Position numbers and translations under genes: made by a program. Under the pieces are notes generated by a model that worked only from the letters and a program-made list of their open reading frames with translations, had not been told where the DNA came from and ran no database searches. From positions 372,001 through 436,000 of the forward strand of contig NZ_FO704551.1 in assembly GCF_000968175.1 (NCBI RefSeq): 64,000 nt of DNA. The letters run 5' to 3'. Positions 20,820 through 29,870 of this stretch are shown in pieces (position 1 is the stretch's first letter; each line of letters opens with the position of its first letter). Origin of the DNA: Xenorhabdus poinarii G6. Its GTDB lineage: Bacteria; Pseudomonadota; Gammaproteobacteria; Enterobacterales; Enterobacteriaceae.

Positions 20820-21242
20820 CTAAATATAGTTTTCACGCTCAATGAAAGTGCCTATCACTTTATCGTGCATTTCTTCAGATTTGGAATAACCGATTGTTTT
20901 TCTATTCAGCCTTTTTATTCGGGTACGATGGGTAAGGTTGGTTCTCTCTATACGTTGGGTAAATATCTTTCCAGTAAGATGGACTTCTTCAGGAAGACAA
21001 TCATAAACGGCATAATCATCCGTACAGTAAAACCGGATATTAAAGGGTGACAAGAGTGCCAGTAGTTTTTCCCATGTTTTTCTGCTGCGATCCCCAAAAG
21101 TATGTGCCACTATCCGTTTCATACGCGGCTCCCAGGCATACCAGAGCCAGCGCTGATTTTTCTTACTCCCCACAAACGACCACTGCTCATCCACTTCACA
21201 GATAAGATGAATGTCATCCCCGTCAAGAGGAAGCGTCGTCAC
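20820..21242 (-). CDS. insB: IS1 transposase InsB frame
   Basis: The catalytic part of the IS1 InsAB' transposase. It shows EVDEQWSFVGSKKNQRWLWY, a following DDYAVYDCLP segment and a C-terminal NLTHRTRIKRLNRKT, all typical of IS1. It lies in the -1 frame relative to insA and is normally reached by ribosomal frameshifting at an A-rich stretch near the insA end (here TTAAAAAC). The first ATG-like codon is therefore not the biological start. The frame is open to its natural stop. Confidence 0.9.
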   Translation of the reverse strand: MTTLPLDGDDIHLICEVDEQWSFVGSKKNQRWLWYAWEPRMKRIVAHTFGDRSRKTWEKLLALLSPFNIRFYCTDDYAVYDCLPEEVHLTGKIFTQRIERTNLTHRTRIKRLNRKTIGYSKSEEMHDKVIGTFIERENYI

Positions 21243-21514
21243 GTTCCGGGGGTTGAGTTTTTAAGCGTTTTCATCACAGTAGCTGTTGCCACCTTCAATA
21301 CGCGGGCCGTGTCACGGATGCCGCTGTTATTCATCGCCATATCAATAATCTGCTCTTTGACTCCCGGTTTGCAAGCTTGATAGGTGTATGCCAACTGAAA
21401 GACTTTACTGCAGGCATAGCAGCGGTAGCGGGGATAACCTCTATGACCTTTTCCATGTCCTTTAACATCTTCTGATTTGTGACAATAACGACAATCAACT
21501 TCTACTTTAGCCAT
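21239..21514 (-). CDS. insA: IS1 InsA (zinc-finger repressor/transposase N-terminus)
   Basis: This 91-residue InsA has the zinc-finger CRYCHKSEDVKGHGKG...YPRYRCYAC (Cys pairs at about 8-11 and 32-35) and a helix-turn-helix region RDTARVLKVATATVMKTLK. Alone it binds the IS1 ends and represses transposition; fused to InsB it is the transposase. It is intact here, whereas the copy at 2.8 kb is only a fragment of this gene. Confidence 0.92.
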   Translation of the reverse strand: MAKVEVDCRYCHKSEDVKGHGKGHRGYPRYRCYACSKVFQLAYTYQACKPGVKEQIIDMAMNNSGIRDTARVLKVATATVMKTLKNSTPGT

Positions 21515-21558
21515 GTTCCACCACGAAATACCGGAAGATTATCATAACAACTAACTAT

Positions 21559-22056
21559 TTAATACATGACCAAACCACGAACTTCGAAGTTGTTGACTGT
21601 TCCAGTGACACTGACTTTCTGGCCTTTCTTGTAAGTCAGAACGGCATCATCAAGGCCGGAGTAGTAATTGATCCAAACCATTCCGCCGCAGTAGCTTGTA
21701 TCGGCTGTTTTAAAGAGCAGATAATAGTTAGGGGCCGATTTGGACATTCCCGTCATCATATCGCTGGCACTTCTGCCCTTCGTAACTTCAAGAACAGTGG
21801 CATTGGTGATAGAGATCCTTTTGCCTGTCCATTTCTTTTCTGCCGCCATTGCGTTTTCTTCATAGTCCTTACAAACAATACCAAGACCAGTAACAACGGA
21901 TATTGGTCCTTTACTCTGACTTGTAGTGGACGTGCCAAGCACTTTACCCACTGAAGATAATGAAGAGCTGATTGCTCCATTAACCGTATTCACACCATCA
22001 TTGAGCTGTTGGCATCCTGTCAGTGCCATTCCTGCCACAAGTAAGATTCTCTTCAT
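21559..22056 (-). CDS. Predicted OB-fold lipoprotein
   Basis: A 165-residue exported lipoprotein. I start it at 22056 (MKRILLVAGMALTGCQQ) because a GGGA site sits 7 bp upstream and the sequence is a clear signal peptide with lipobox LTGC (Cys at 15); the frame extends further upstream without support. The C-terminal half (SITNATVLEV ... YKKGQKVSVTGTVNNFEVRG) looks like an OB-fold of the tRNA_anti-like type found in small exported lipoproteins. Its function is unknown. It was formerly adjacent to the Xre gene at 23861; an IS1182 insertion now separates them. Confidence 0.7.
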   Translation of the reverse strand: MKRILLVAGMALTGCQQLNDGVNTVNGAISSSLSSVGKVLGTSTTSQSKGPISVVTGLGIVCKDYEENAMAAEKKWTGKRISITNATVLEVTKGRSASDMMTGMSKSAPNYYLLFKTADTSYCGGMVWINYYSGLDDAVLTYKKGQKVSVTGTVNNFEVRGLVMY

Positions 22057-22184
22057 TTTCATATCCCATAGGTCAATACATACAAAACGGTATGTACTGG
22101 TATGGGTCGCGTGAACTTCTCTAGATATCGCTTTTGATAGCATTGAGGTTATCTGTATCGGCAAACCAGTACATCATCACAAGC

Positions 22185-22209
22185 AGATACTACGTTAAAC
22201 GTAGTATCG
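22185..22209. repeat. 25-bp target-site duplication, left copy
   Basis: The 25 bp AGATACTACGTTAAACGTAG followed by TATCG are identical to 23786-23810 and flank the IS1182-type element exactly. They contain an 11-1-11 perfect palindrome (22186-22208). Confidence 0.85.
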
Positions 22210-23785
22210 CAGACTGCTGACAAACCGCGTTGAAAACACTGAAATTACCGTATCCATTCCTCCTCTTCGTTTTTTTCTGATTCATGTCCGTTATTCCCCT
22301 TTTCTAGAACGTGATGGGATGGTTAATCGACTACATTCACGGCTGAACCCCAGATAAAACCAACAAAGCGTGGCTACCAGTAACGCTATCTTCTTGATAT
22401 TTTGCGCGGTGGCTGCCAACAGGCACTGTATCTGCACTTTCAGCAATCCGCGAAAATGGGCGTAGCGATGCCCGTGATGCTGTTTGGCATCCGCAAAACT
22501 GCGCTCTATCGTTTCTTTCCGTCGCTTATGCACTTTTTTGCCCCACGGCGTCAACCGAATGTATTGGGCCTTTTCTTTGCTCGTTTCCCAGAGGTGCCGC
22601 GTGATGGTTTTTCCCTTTTTAGCCCGTGTACAGGCCGACCGTTGTGGACAGTTCTGGCAAATGCCGGCGGCTGTTTGGTAATGGCGGTATCCTTGGCGGT
22701 CGGTGGTGGTATAAATCAGCTTTTCGTCCTGCGGGCAGGTATAACAATCGTGTTGCGAGTCATAAATAAACTGTTTCTTTTGGAACGTATTGGGGCCTTT
22801 GTTTGGGCGACGATAGCTGATGACCGGGGTGAGCCCCAGTTGCAGGGTCAGGTGGCAAACGGGGGCGGTAAAATAGCCGGCATCCAGCACGATGGCGACC
22901 GGGTTAAGCGAGAAACGGGTCAACTGACGCTTCAGACGCCCAATCAGCGGCTGGCTGTCATGGACATTGCCAGCGGTGGCATAAGTGTCCAGGATAATAT
23001 TGGCTTTCCCGTCCACGGTACGGTGGTCGAGGTAGAAAAATCCTGTCGGTTTGTTTGTCCGGTGCATAAAACCGCTTTCCGGGTCAGTCGTACTGACTTT
23101 TATCTGTTTTTGCCGTTCCTTGTGGGTTGGCGTCAACCTTTTTTTCCGGATTGAGTCCGGTCTTTATTCACGGCCTGTTCCAGCTCGCCCAGATAGGCAC
23201 CCGGCAGCACGGGATGCAGGAGGCGCTCGGCTTTATGGGGGTTAGCACTGGCTTTCAAATGGGTACTGTCCGTATAGAGCACCCGGCCGCCGACAAAACC
23301 GCGGTGGATAGCCTGTTCGACAATATTGTCAAAAATGGCCTGGAACACCTCGGAGTGGTTGAAGCGACGTCGCCGATTTTGGCTGAGGGTAGAAGCATCC
23401 GGGACTTTTTCAGTCAATCCCAGCCGCAAAAACCAGCGGTAGGCCATATTCACCTGGATCTCCTGAACCAACCGGCGTTCACTGGGGATCCCAAATAAAT
23501 AGCCCAGCAACATCATCTTAATCAGCATCACCGGATCTATCGCTGGGCGGCCGTTATTCTGGCAATACAACGGGGCGACTAAATCCCGAATAAATTCGAA
23601 ATCAATGGCGGCATCGACTTTGCGAACGAGGTGATTTTGGGGGACGAGGTCATCAAGTGAGAGTGTTTCGGGAGGAAACGTCTGGGGAGAGGGCATTCTT
23701 AACATGGCGGCAATCTCCGTCGGGTGAACGGAATTTGATTAAAACAAAGTGCCGTATAAAAAACCAGCACTTTGTCAATAATCTG
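22210..23785 (-). mobile_element. IS1182-family insertion sequence (1576 bp)
   Basis: The ends are defined by imperfect terminal inverted repeats: CAGACTGCTGACAAA at 22210 and, on the other strand, CAGATTATTGACAAA ending at 23785. A 25-bp direct repeat flanks the element. IS1182-type elements are known to target palindromes, which matches the site used here. The transposase occupies two overlapping frames. Confidence 0.85.
22291..23705 (-). CDS. IS1182-family transposase in two frames joined at A7G
   Basis: The upstream frame (23133-23705, 190 residues) carries the N-terminal domain with LYTDSTHLKASANPHK. The downstream frame (22291-23136) carries the DDE domain with VLDAGYF, the zinc-knuckle-like CYTCPQDEKL...CQNCPQRSAC and ERSFADAKQHHGHRYAHFRG. 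They overlap at GGA AAA AAA GGT TGA. A -1 slip on the A7G run gives KKRLTPTHKERQ and restores one protein of the expected size. It could be a programmed -1 frameshift or a single-base indel. Confidence 0.85.
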
Positions 23786-23810
23786 AGATACTACGTTAAA
23801 CGTAGTATCG
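23786..23810. repeat. 25-bp target-site duplication, right copy
   Basis: Identical to 22185-22209; see the left copy. This copy keeps the original distance to the Xre gene. Confidence 0.85.
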
Positions 23811-23839
23811 AAAACAAGGAAAAACTACGATTCTCGTAG
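23791..23839 (+). promoter_or_regulatory. Tandem operator sites CTACG-N5-CGTAG ahead of the Xre gene
   Basis: CTACGTTAAACGTAG at 23791-23805 and CTACGATTCTCGTAG at 23825-23839 share the arms CTACG/CGTAG with 5-bp centres. They are spaced 34 bp centre to centre, just before the Xre start. A third copy is in the duplicated target at 22190-22204. The layout suggests autoregulation by the Xre protein. Confidence 0.6.
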
Positions 23840-23860
23840 CTCTTAATGATGAGAGCATTT

Positions 23861-24181
23861 ATGAACCAGCGAGAATCCCATAGAGACATCTTTTGTAAGC
23901 GTTTAAAAGAAGCGCGGCTTGCTGCTGGTTTGTCTCAAAAGAAGCTGGGCATTGCAGCCGGGATTGACGAATTTGTAGCAAGCACCCGCATTAACCGATA
24001 TGAAAAAGGAGTACATGAAGCAGATATCCATACCGCTCAGAAATTAGCACAGACGCTAAATGTCCCATTAGCATATTTTTATGTGGAAAATGATCAACTT
24101 GCTACTATTGTGATGAATTTTGATAAACTATCTGAGGAAGATATAGAAAATATAATTGTCAAAATCAAGAAATCTAATTAG
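23861..24181 (+). CDS. Xre/Cro-type HTH regulator
   Basis: A 106-residue DNA-binding protein with an N-terminal HTH_3 domain: RLKEARLAAGLSQKKLGIAA, then the recognition part STRINRYEKGVHEAD and LAQTLNVPLAYFYVEND. I prefer the ATG at 23861 (GAGAG site upstream) over the in-frame ATGs at 23846 and 23849. Two palindromes of the form CTACG-N5-CGTAG sit immediately upstream, as for an autoregulated repressor. The closest style is phage/island C1-like regulators. Its targets may have included the lipoprotein gene on the far side of the IS. Confidence 0.82.
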   Translation: MNQRESHRDIFCKRLKEARLAAGLSQKKLGIAAGIDEFVASTRINRYEKGVHEADIHTAQKLAQTLNVPLAYFYVENDQLATIVMNFDKLSEEDIENIIVKIKKSN

Positions 24182-24548
24182 TAGAAGTTATAGAGACCGC
24201 TTCCTCGTTGTTAATAATAACTTGTATCTTCCCTCGGATATAGACGACTCACACATTAATGAACTCATCATTTACTTTAAACGCGTCAAACATCAATTTC
24301 CTGTATGGGTTTGTAATATATTATAGGTATATACAACTCTATATTCTCATATAGGCTAATAGGTATATTTTTGATGTTAATATAGTATCTATTTTAGCGA
24401 TAAAGTTTTAATCAATATTTCCCCATACCATCTAAAATACAGTTCAAAAATATTAAACGGCAATATATTATCTAAAAGTTTCATACATTTTTTAAATGTT
24501 ATCTAAGTTAATCGAAAAATTTATGATGAAATAACTTATTAAAATAAA
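24182..24548. other. A+T-rich stretch without a gene
   Basis: I see no open frame with a ribosome site and no strong repeat. Confidence 0.4.
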
Positions 24549-24577
24549 GCAGAGCCATAATTCTCTCATGGCCCTAA
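24549..24577 (-). terminator. Probable terminator of the 24618-25337 gene
   Basis: Read on the minus strand: GGGCCAT ... ATGGCTC hairpin followed by TGCTTTATTTTAA. The stem is short and the T-tract is interrupted. Confidence 0.4.
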
Positions 24578-24617
24578 ATTATTTCATGCATAAGCGTTCA
24601 ATCCATCCAAGTCACCC

Positions 24618-25337
24618 TTATCCATTTGGGATATCTTTCTTTATTCTTATTGCCAACTCAACAATTTCTTTCAGATATAACTGATGATTTGCTACTTTTT
24701 TTAACATCAATGCCCCCAGAGATATACCTAGCAAAAATGCTAATCCGAACATGATGACAGTATTAGTGGAGTTCGTGTTAGAAAGATCCCCGATAAATGT
24801 TTTACTCAATGTATCAAATCCAATTGATGCCTGTACTGCCGAATAGCAAAGACCCAAGACTGATAATACCGCTGTTTTTTCACCAAAGAAACTACTAACC
24901 CTCACTGTTATTCTATTTATCTTAAGTTGTAGCCAATGAATTGCATATAGAAGTTCAAGTTCTGAATAACTTATAAGTAGTTTTGCATTTTCTTCATCAT
25001 GCGAGATTTCACAAATAAAATCATTAAATGATTCTCTTTTCCAGTCTATTAAATGCTTTACTCCTAAGATAGGTGGCAATATCATTATTATTAGCCCAAT
25101 AAACGTTATAGTAAAATATAACCCATAGATAACATTTACAATTACATCAGTTTTAGCGAAACTAGTTAACTTATATAAAGCAATGCATAAAGCTAGCGCA
25201 GCAATAATAATAATTACAATTGCAAGCAATCTACCGTGTATTTTGTCGATTACTTTATCTGTTTTACTTTTGTATGTATAAGGTGCATACGACTTCATAT
25301 CACTAAGAATTTTAATTATTTGATTAATCCTTAACAT
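24618..25337 (-). CDS. Predicted four-helix membrane protein, unknown
   Basis: A 239-residue protein that I do not recognise. I start it at 25337 (MLRINQIIKI) because GGAGAT lies 5 bp upstream; the frame runs further 5' without a ribosome site. Hydrophobic helices lie at about residues 36-60, 65-92, 155-175 and 195-215. Between helices two and three is an acidic cytoplasmic stretch (NDFICEISHDEENAKLL). It has no catalytic motif. It sits in the island next to another orphan (25791-26060), so it may be cargo with a defence or phage-related role, but nothing in the sequence proves this. Confidence 0.6.
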   Translation of the reverse strand: MLRINQIIKILSDMKSYAPYTYKSKTDKVIDKIHGRLLAIVIIIIAALALCIALYKLTSFAKTDVIVNVIYGLYFTITFIGLIIMILPPILGVKHLIDWKRESFNDFICEISHDEENAKLLISYSELELLYAIHWLQLKINRITVRVSSFFGEKTAVLSVLGLCYSAVQASIGFDTLSKTFIGDLSNTNSTNTVIMFGLAFLLGISLGALMLKKVANHQLYLKEIVELAIRIKKDIPNG

Positions 25338-25790
25338 GTCATCTCCTATTAATAGCTTAATGTGTTTTTTTAATTTCCTCTTGCAATTATATAACTTAAC
25401 ACAAATCGAATAAAAATACTTCATTTTTCAAAAACACACAAAAGCATGATTAGTAAATTTGATGACAAAAAAATTACTGATAACGAATAATAGTCAAAAT
25501 ATTATGAGATTAGCTATATTAGCCTCATGACAATTATACAATAGAGTTTACTTTTTAAAGTTCGGAAATTAATCGTTCATCTCCTCCTGCATTATCAGAT
25601 AAAATATTTTTCCAGACACTGCCTTTTACCACATTCGACTTTAACCTGACGCATGTTCATTGATAAGTCTGGATATAGGTTTAGTTAAAAGCATTGATTT
25701 TATGAATAATTACACTAACTATTTAATATCATACAGCAGGTTTGAGAAACATATATAATACCTGTAAGATATTGTAACTAATAACTCAGA
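25338..25790. other. Intergenic, no supported gene
   Basis: Only a 21-codon minus-strand frame (about 25595-25660) without a ribosome site is present. The region is A+T-rich and probably contains the promoter of the membrane-protein gene. Confidence 0.4.
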
Positions 25791-26060
25791 TTATAACATC
25801 TGTGATTTTATAGTTTCTTCACTCATCAGAGTGAGTTCTGAAACCATGCGAATATAAATATTCTTTATCCTGTCTTTGTCGCAACGACTTACAGACTCAG
25901 ATAACAGATAATGGCTATAATTATTGACACAAATGTCATTACCATTTTCAAGAGTAAGTTTTATTCCATGTTCGGTATCTTCCACTTTGTTTACTAAACA
26001 GATTATGAATGGTGTTTTCTCATAAGGATGAAAGAGTGTTATCATTTTAATATTGTTCAT
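25791..26060 (-). CDS. Unrecognised 89-residue protein
   Basis: A small soluble protein with a strong ribosome site (AGGAG 8 bp before the ATG). Predicted strands alternate at the N-terminus (MITLFHPYE, FIICLVNKVED, IKLTLENGND) and a helical C-terminus follows (DRIKNIYIRMVSELTLMSEE). No family is recognised and no membrane segment or HTH is seen. The IS630 copy begins 42 bp upstream of its start codon and may have replaced its original promoter. Confidence 0.5.
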   Translation of the reverse strand: MNNIKMITLFHPYEKTPFIICLVNKVEDTEHGIKLTLENGNDICVNNYSHYLLSESVSRCDKDRIKNIYIRMVSELTLMSEETIKSQML

Positions 26061-26101
26061 TTTGTTTTCTCCTATTTTATTTATTACTATTTAATACTCT
26101 A

Positions 26102-27253
26102 AATAGCTGTTCCAAATAATAGATCACGGGTAGGGAACTCAATCCGAATTGAGCGATCTGATTAATCGCCAAACCAAAAAAATCACCCATCGGACTGAGT
26201 TATGCCAATCATAGCATCGATACCGCAAGATGAACGCCATTTAATGCAAAAAACTATCCAGAAAACTCGCGATAAAAATCATGCCAGAAGGCTTATCGCC
26301 ATGCTCATGCTGCACGATGGTGATAGTATCAGTCAGGTAGCGAAAACCCTTGCCTGTAGTCGTTCTTCTGTTGGCCGTTGGGTTAATTGGTATACGCTGT
26401 ATGGCATAGAAGGCTTGCAGTCATTGCCTTCTGGCCGTCCACGTCAATGGCCCGTTGAATCAATTTGTCTCTTATTACGCCAACTTATTTCGCACTCTCC
26501 TGACGTCTTTGGTTATCAGCGTTCCCGTTGGAGCAGTGAATTACTCGCGATACAAGTCCATGAGATAACCGGATACCCACTCCATGCCTCAACGATACGC
26601 CGGTGGTTGCCACAGGCCAATATTGTTTGGCGACGGGCTGCACCCACATTGCGAATACATGATCCTCATAAAGAAGAAAAACTGCGGGCAATTAATGATG
26701 CGCTGGAGAAATGCAACCCAGACCATCCGGTCTTTTATGAAGATGAAGTCGATATTCACCTTAACCCCAAAATAGGGGCAGACTGGCAATTACGTGGACA
26801 ACAAAAACGGGTTATTACGCCAGGTCAGAATGAGAAATATTATCTGGCAGGGGCCTTACACAGTGGCACAGGAAAAGTCAGTTATGTTGGGAGTAATAAC
26901 AAGGATTCATCATTATTTATCAAACTATTAGAGCATCTGAAAGCCACCTACCGTCGGGCAAAAAGCATCACCTTGATAGTCGATAACTACATCATTCATA
27001 AAAGCCAGAAAACGCAACAGTGGTTAGCGCAAAACTCTAAATTTCGTTTGATTTATCAACCGATTTATTCGCCATGGATAAACCATATTGAGAAACTATG
27101 GTTAGCCCTTCATGAAACGATTACACGTAATCCTTGTTGTCGCTATATGTGGCAATTATTGAGAAAAGTGCGTGGTTTTATGGAGACGGTTAGTCCATTT
27201 CCGGGAAATAAACATGGCACCGCAAAAGTGTATCAATATTAGGAACAGTTATT
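26102..27253 (+). mobile_element. IS630-family insertion sequence (1152 bp)
   Basis: The inverted ends AATAGCTGTTCC (26102) and GGAACAGTTATT (ending 27253) are each flanked by TA, the invariable IS630 target dinucleotide. One intact transposase lies inside. Confidence 0.85.
26202..27242 (+). CDS. IS630-family transposase
   Basis: This 346-residue DDE transposase has an N-terminal helix-turn-helix (GDSISQVAKTLACSRSSVGR, about 40-59), a second HTH/linker (GYPLHASTIRRWL) and the DDE core. The catalytic residues are in FYEDEVDIHL (Asp about 187), LIVDNYIIHKS (Asp about 265) and PWINHIEKLW (Glu about 299). It ends 11 bp before the right inverted end. The frame is uninterrupted, so the element is probably mobile. 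Confidence 0.93.
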   Translation: MPIIASIPQDERHLMQKTIQKTRDKNHARRLIAMLMLHDGDSISQVAKTLACSRSSVGRWVNWYTLYGIEGLQSLPSGRPRQWPVESICLLLRQLISHSPDVFGYQRSRWSSELLAIQVHEITGYPLHASTIRRWLPQANIVWRRAAPTLRIHDPHKEEKLRAINDALEKCNPDHPVFYEDEVDIHLNPKIGADWQLRGQQKRVITPGQNEKYYLAGALHSGTGKVSYVGSNNKDSSLFIKLLEHLKATYRRAKSITLIVDNYIIHKSQKTQQWLAQNSKFRLIYQPIYSPWINHIEKLWLALHETITRNPCCRYMWQLLRKVRGFMETVSPFPGNKHGTAKVYQY

Positions 27254-27400
27254 TAGATAATACACAAAACTAAAAGGTGTCATTAGAAAAGACTATTTTC
27301 CAATATAGAAAATATCATTCCATTTATTTTTTTATCGCTAGGCAACAGAATAACGTTACAAGATGTTAACAATTTTGTTGTAATTTGAAGAGGTGTAATT

Positions 27401-28555
27401 ATGCCCTTAGCAGTGTATGCACTGGCGATAGGCGCGTTTGCCATATGTACCACCGAGTTTGTTATTGTCGGACTTTTACTTAATATCAGTAATGATCTCT
27501 CTATTTCAATTTCTTCATCGGGCATGTTGGTAACGGCCTATGCCATGGGAGTGGTCATTGGCGCGCCGATTCTGACGCCGTTGATGGTCAAGTTAAAGCG
27601 TAAGAGAGCGTTAATTGTACTGATGATTCTCTATATTGTGGGCAATGCTGCCTGCGCGCTAGCAACCAGTTATCAGTTTCTGATGCTTGCTCGCGTGGTT
27701 GCAGCTCTCGCCCAGGCATCCTTCTTTGGATTGGGGGCAGTGGTTGCCACACAGTTGGTCCCGGAAAATAAGCAAGCCAGTGCCGTTGCCGCTATGTTTT
27801 TAGGCGCAACGCTGGCTAACGTATTTGGTGCTCCAATCGGGTCTATTATCGGACAGTATTTTGACTGGCGAAGTGCATTCATTGCTTGTTCTGTCATCGG
27901 CTTTATCGCTGCTGTGGCGATAGTAGCTATTGTGCCTAATGTAAAAAGCGAAGCTCCCAAAAATATTGCCCAGGAGTTCACTATCTTGCTACAACCTCGA
28001 GCAATCAAGGCACTGTTGATGACCGTGCTGGGGTTTGGCGGTATCTTTACTGCTCTTACTTATCTCGGACCGTTTCTGACTGAGGCCACCGGCTTCCCGG
28101 CAACAGCAGTATCCTGGCTACTGTTCATTTTTGGCGTGGGCATGGTAATTGGAAATCCATTAGGTGGACGCATGACTGATCACAGCGTGCGTCTGGCGCT
28201 GTTGGTCTCTCTTGCTGCAGTGATTGTTGTGCTGTTATCACTTAGTTTCTTTGCCAGTTCTAAAATTTTGACTGTGATCCTAATCTTCGTATTCGGTGCA
28301 ATTATGTTCTCCTCTATCCCTCCTCTACAGGTACAGGCGATGCAGGCAACTAGTGAAGCAGCTGTGATGGGTTCCTCTTTCAATATTGCGGCATTTAATT
28401 TGGGAAATGCCGGTGGAGCATGGCTGGGAGCTTATGTGTTGGATCATGGCATGAAAGTTGTTGAGTTACCTATTGTCGCGGCAGCAGTTACCACATTTGG
28501 CTTGGTATTTGCGTATATTGTAAAAGCAGGTTCGCCAGTTAAAGCGATTAGCTGA
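27401..28555 (+). CDS. MFS drug/arabinose-efflux-type transporter (DHA1)
   Basis: A 384-residue major facilitator with 12 predicted membrane helices. The DHA1 N-terminus LAIGAFAICTTEFVIVGLLL is followed by the loop 2-3 motif A region (PLMVKLKRKRALIVLMILYI) and the antiporter-like motif C region GATLANVFGAPIGSIIG. It resembles the AraJ/YdhP/PbuE-like group, which exports sugars, nucleosides or drugs. The substrate cannot be told from sequence. It heads a partly ruined metabolic cluster that continues to 31.6 kb. Confidence 0.85.
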   Translation: MPLAVYALAIGAFAICTTEFVIVGLLLNISNDLSISISSSGMLVTAYAMGVVIGAPILTPLMVKLKRKRALIVLMILYIVGNAACALATSYQFLMLARVVAALAQASFFGLGAVVATQLVPENKQASAVAAMFLGATLANVFGAPIGSIIGQYFDWRSAFIACSVIGFIAAVAIVAIVPNVKSEAPKNIAQEFTILLQPRAIKALLMTVLGFGGIFTALTYLGPFLTEATGFPATAVSWLLFIFGVGMVIGNPLGGRMTDHSVRLALLVSLAAVIVVLLSLSFFASSKILTVILIFVFGAIMFSSIPPLQVQAMQATSEAAVMGSSFNIAAFNLGNAGGAWLGAYVLDHGMKVVELPIVAAAVTTFGLVFAYIVKAGSPVKAIS

Positions 28556-28572
28556 TTTAATGTTCCCTGGGG

Positions 28573-28735
28573 CTTTGTGGTTATTTATCCCGTAATCAGG
28601 CGTTAAAAACAGGCGAAACAATATTATTGATCGGTGTAGGAGCCGGATTCAGTATTTCAGTCATGGTGCTGGAAATAATGTCGCCGATCAAACGACACGA
28701 TGATCTATTAACGGTTGTTTTTCACGGGAAAAATT
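28573..28735 (+). pseudogene. 3' remnant of a ketoacyl-ACP synthase III (FabH-like) gene
   Basis: One frame reads LCGYLSRNQALKTGETILLI then GVGAGFSISVMVLE. This is the C-terminal part of a KAS III domain (the conserved Gly-rich strand). The rest of the gene is missing. The frame continues across to the following gene without a proper ending. Confidence 0.7.
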
Positions 28736-28744
28736 GAGGAGTTT

Positions 28745-29449
28745 ATGCAAGAAGATAAATTTACCTTTTCGGCGGGCGATCGGGATGCGCTTGGCTATCA
28801 TTTTAACCGCAGTGGAACAATGCGTATTTTGATGTTTCCTGACTGGCAGGGGTGTGAAACATCTTCCGCCCACCGTCTGGCTAGCAATTATGCCACGCAA
28901 TGCGATGCTGAGGTGATCCTAACCGATATTTACGGTAAGCAGCATCGACCTTGGTCCTACGAACAGGCAGATCGTGTGATTAAGCATTCTTTGGATAATC
29001 CTCAGGAAACAAGGAAGATTCTGAAAAATTACTACTGCGCACTTGAACGCTACTGGCAGTCATCCGGACCACTGTTTGTTGTTGGTTTCTGCTTTGGCGG
29101 TTCTTTGTCTTTTGAGTTCGGGCGTACGGGGTTGCCTTGCCTTGGCGTAGTTTCTGTTCATGGTCAGCCTGACACCAAAAAACCGGTATCACTGGTAGCG
29201 AAAAAACCTGCTTTCCTAATGTTACATGGATCGGAAGACCCTTTTATTCTGAATCCTGCAATTAACCGTTTTATGAATGAGATGAGAATAGCCAACGCCG
29301 ACTGGTCGTTATATTACTTAGGCGGTGCACGTCACAGTTTCACCCGTGATGATATTCCCACAGGAAATCCCTATATGGGTTATAGCAATAAAGCTGATAC
29401 AGAAGCCGTGCTTGCATTAAAAATCATGGCCGAAAGATTATTATCGTAA
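28745..29449 (+). CDS. Dienelactone hydrolase family protein
   Basis: A 234-residue alpha/beta hydrolase. I start it at 28745 (MQEDKFTFSAG), 5 bp after a GAGG site. The nucleophile is Cys in GFCFGG (about residue 113), the acid is Asp in LHGSEDPF (about 166) and the base is His in GGARHSFT (about 199); a Cys-Asp-His triad is the hallmark of dienelactone hydrolases. It also carries a TDIYGKQHRPW segment seen in the family. The true substrate is unknown. It lies between fragments of a KAS III and a thiolase gene. Confidence 0.85.
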   Translation: MQEDKFTFSAGDRDALGYHFNRSGTMRILMFPDWQGCETSSAHRLASNYATQCDAEVILTDIYGKQHRPWSYEQADRVIKHSLDNPQETRKILKNYYCALERYWQSSGPLFVVGFCFGGSLSFEFGRTGLPCLGVVSVHGQPDTKKPVSLVAKKPAFLMLHGSEDPFILNPAINRFMNEMRIANADWSLYYLGGARHSFTRDDIPTGNPYMGYSNKADTEAVLALKIMAERLLS

Positions 29450-29485
29450 TTAAATCTATATTTAAATATCAACTAGATGGTATTT

Positions 29486-29736
<251 letters not shown>

Positions 29737-29870
29737 CATTTTTTCCTGTCACTACCCTGATTTTCAGCGATGAATATCAATGGCCTCTTGGATTGACAGA
29801 ATTTTACAATTACTGAAGAATCGGGATATTATTTAGTAGAGGCATATTGGTAGTCACCGGGTGGAGTAAC

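Larger units (their letters stand above)
20800..21565 (-). mobile_element. IS1-family element (approximate ends)
   Basis: insA and insB lie between imperfect inverted ends: TAAATGGTTAG near 20800 and, on the other strand, TAAATAGTTAG near 21560. About 765 bp is the usual IS1 size. I could not confirm a clean target duplication, so the ends are approximate. Confidence 0.7.
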
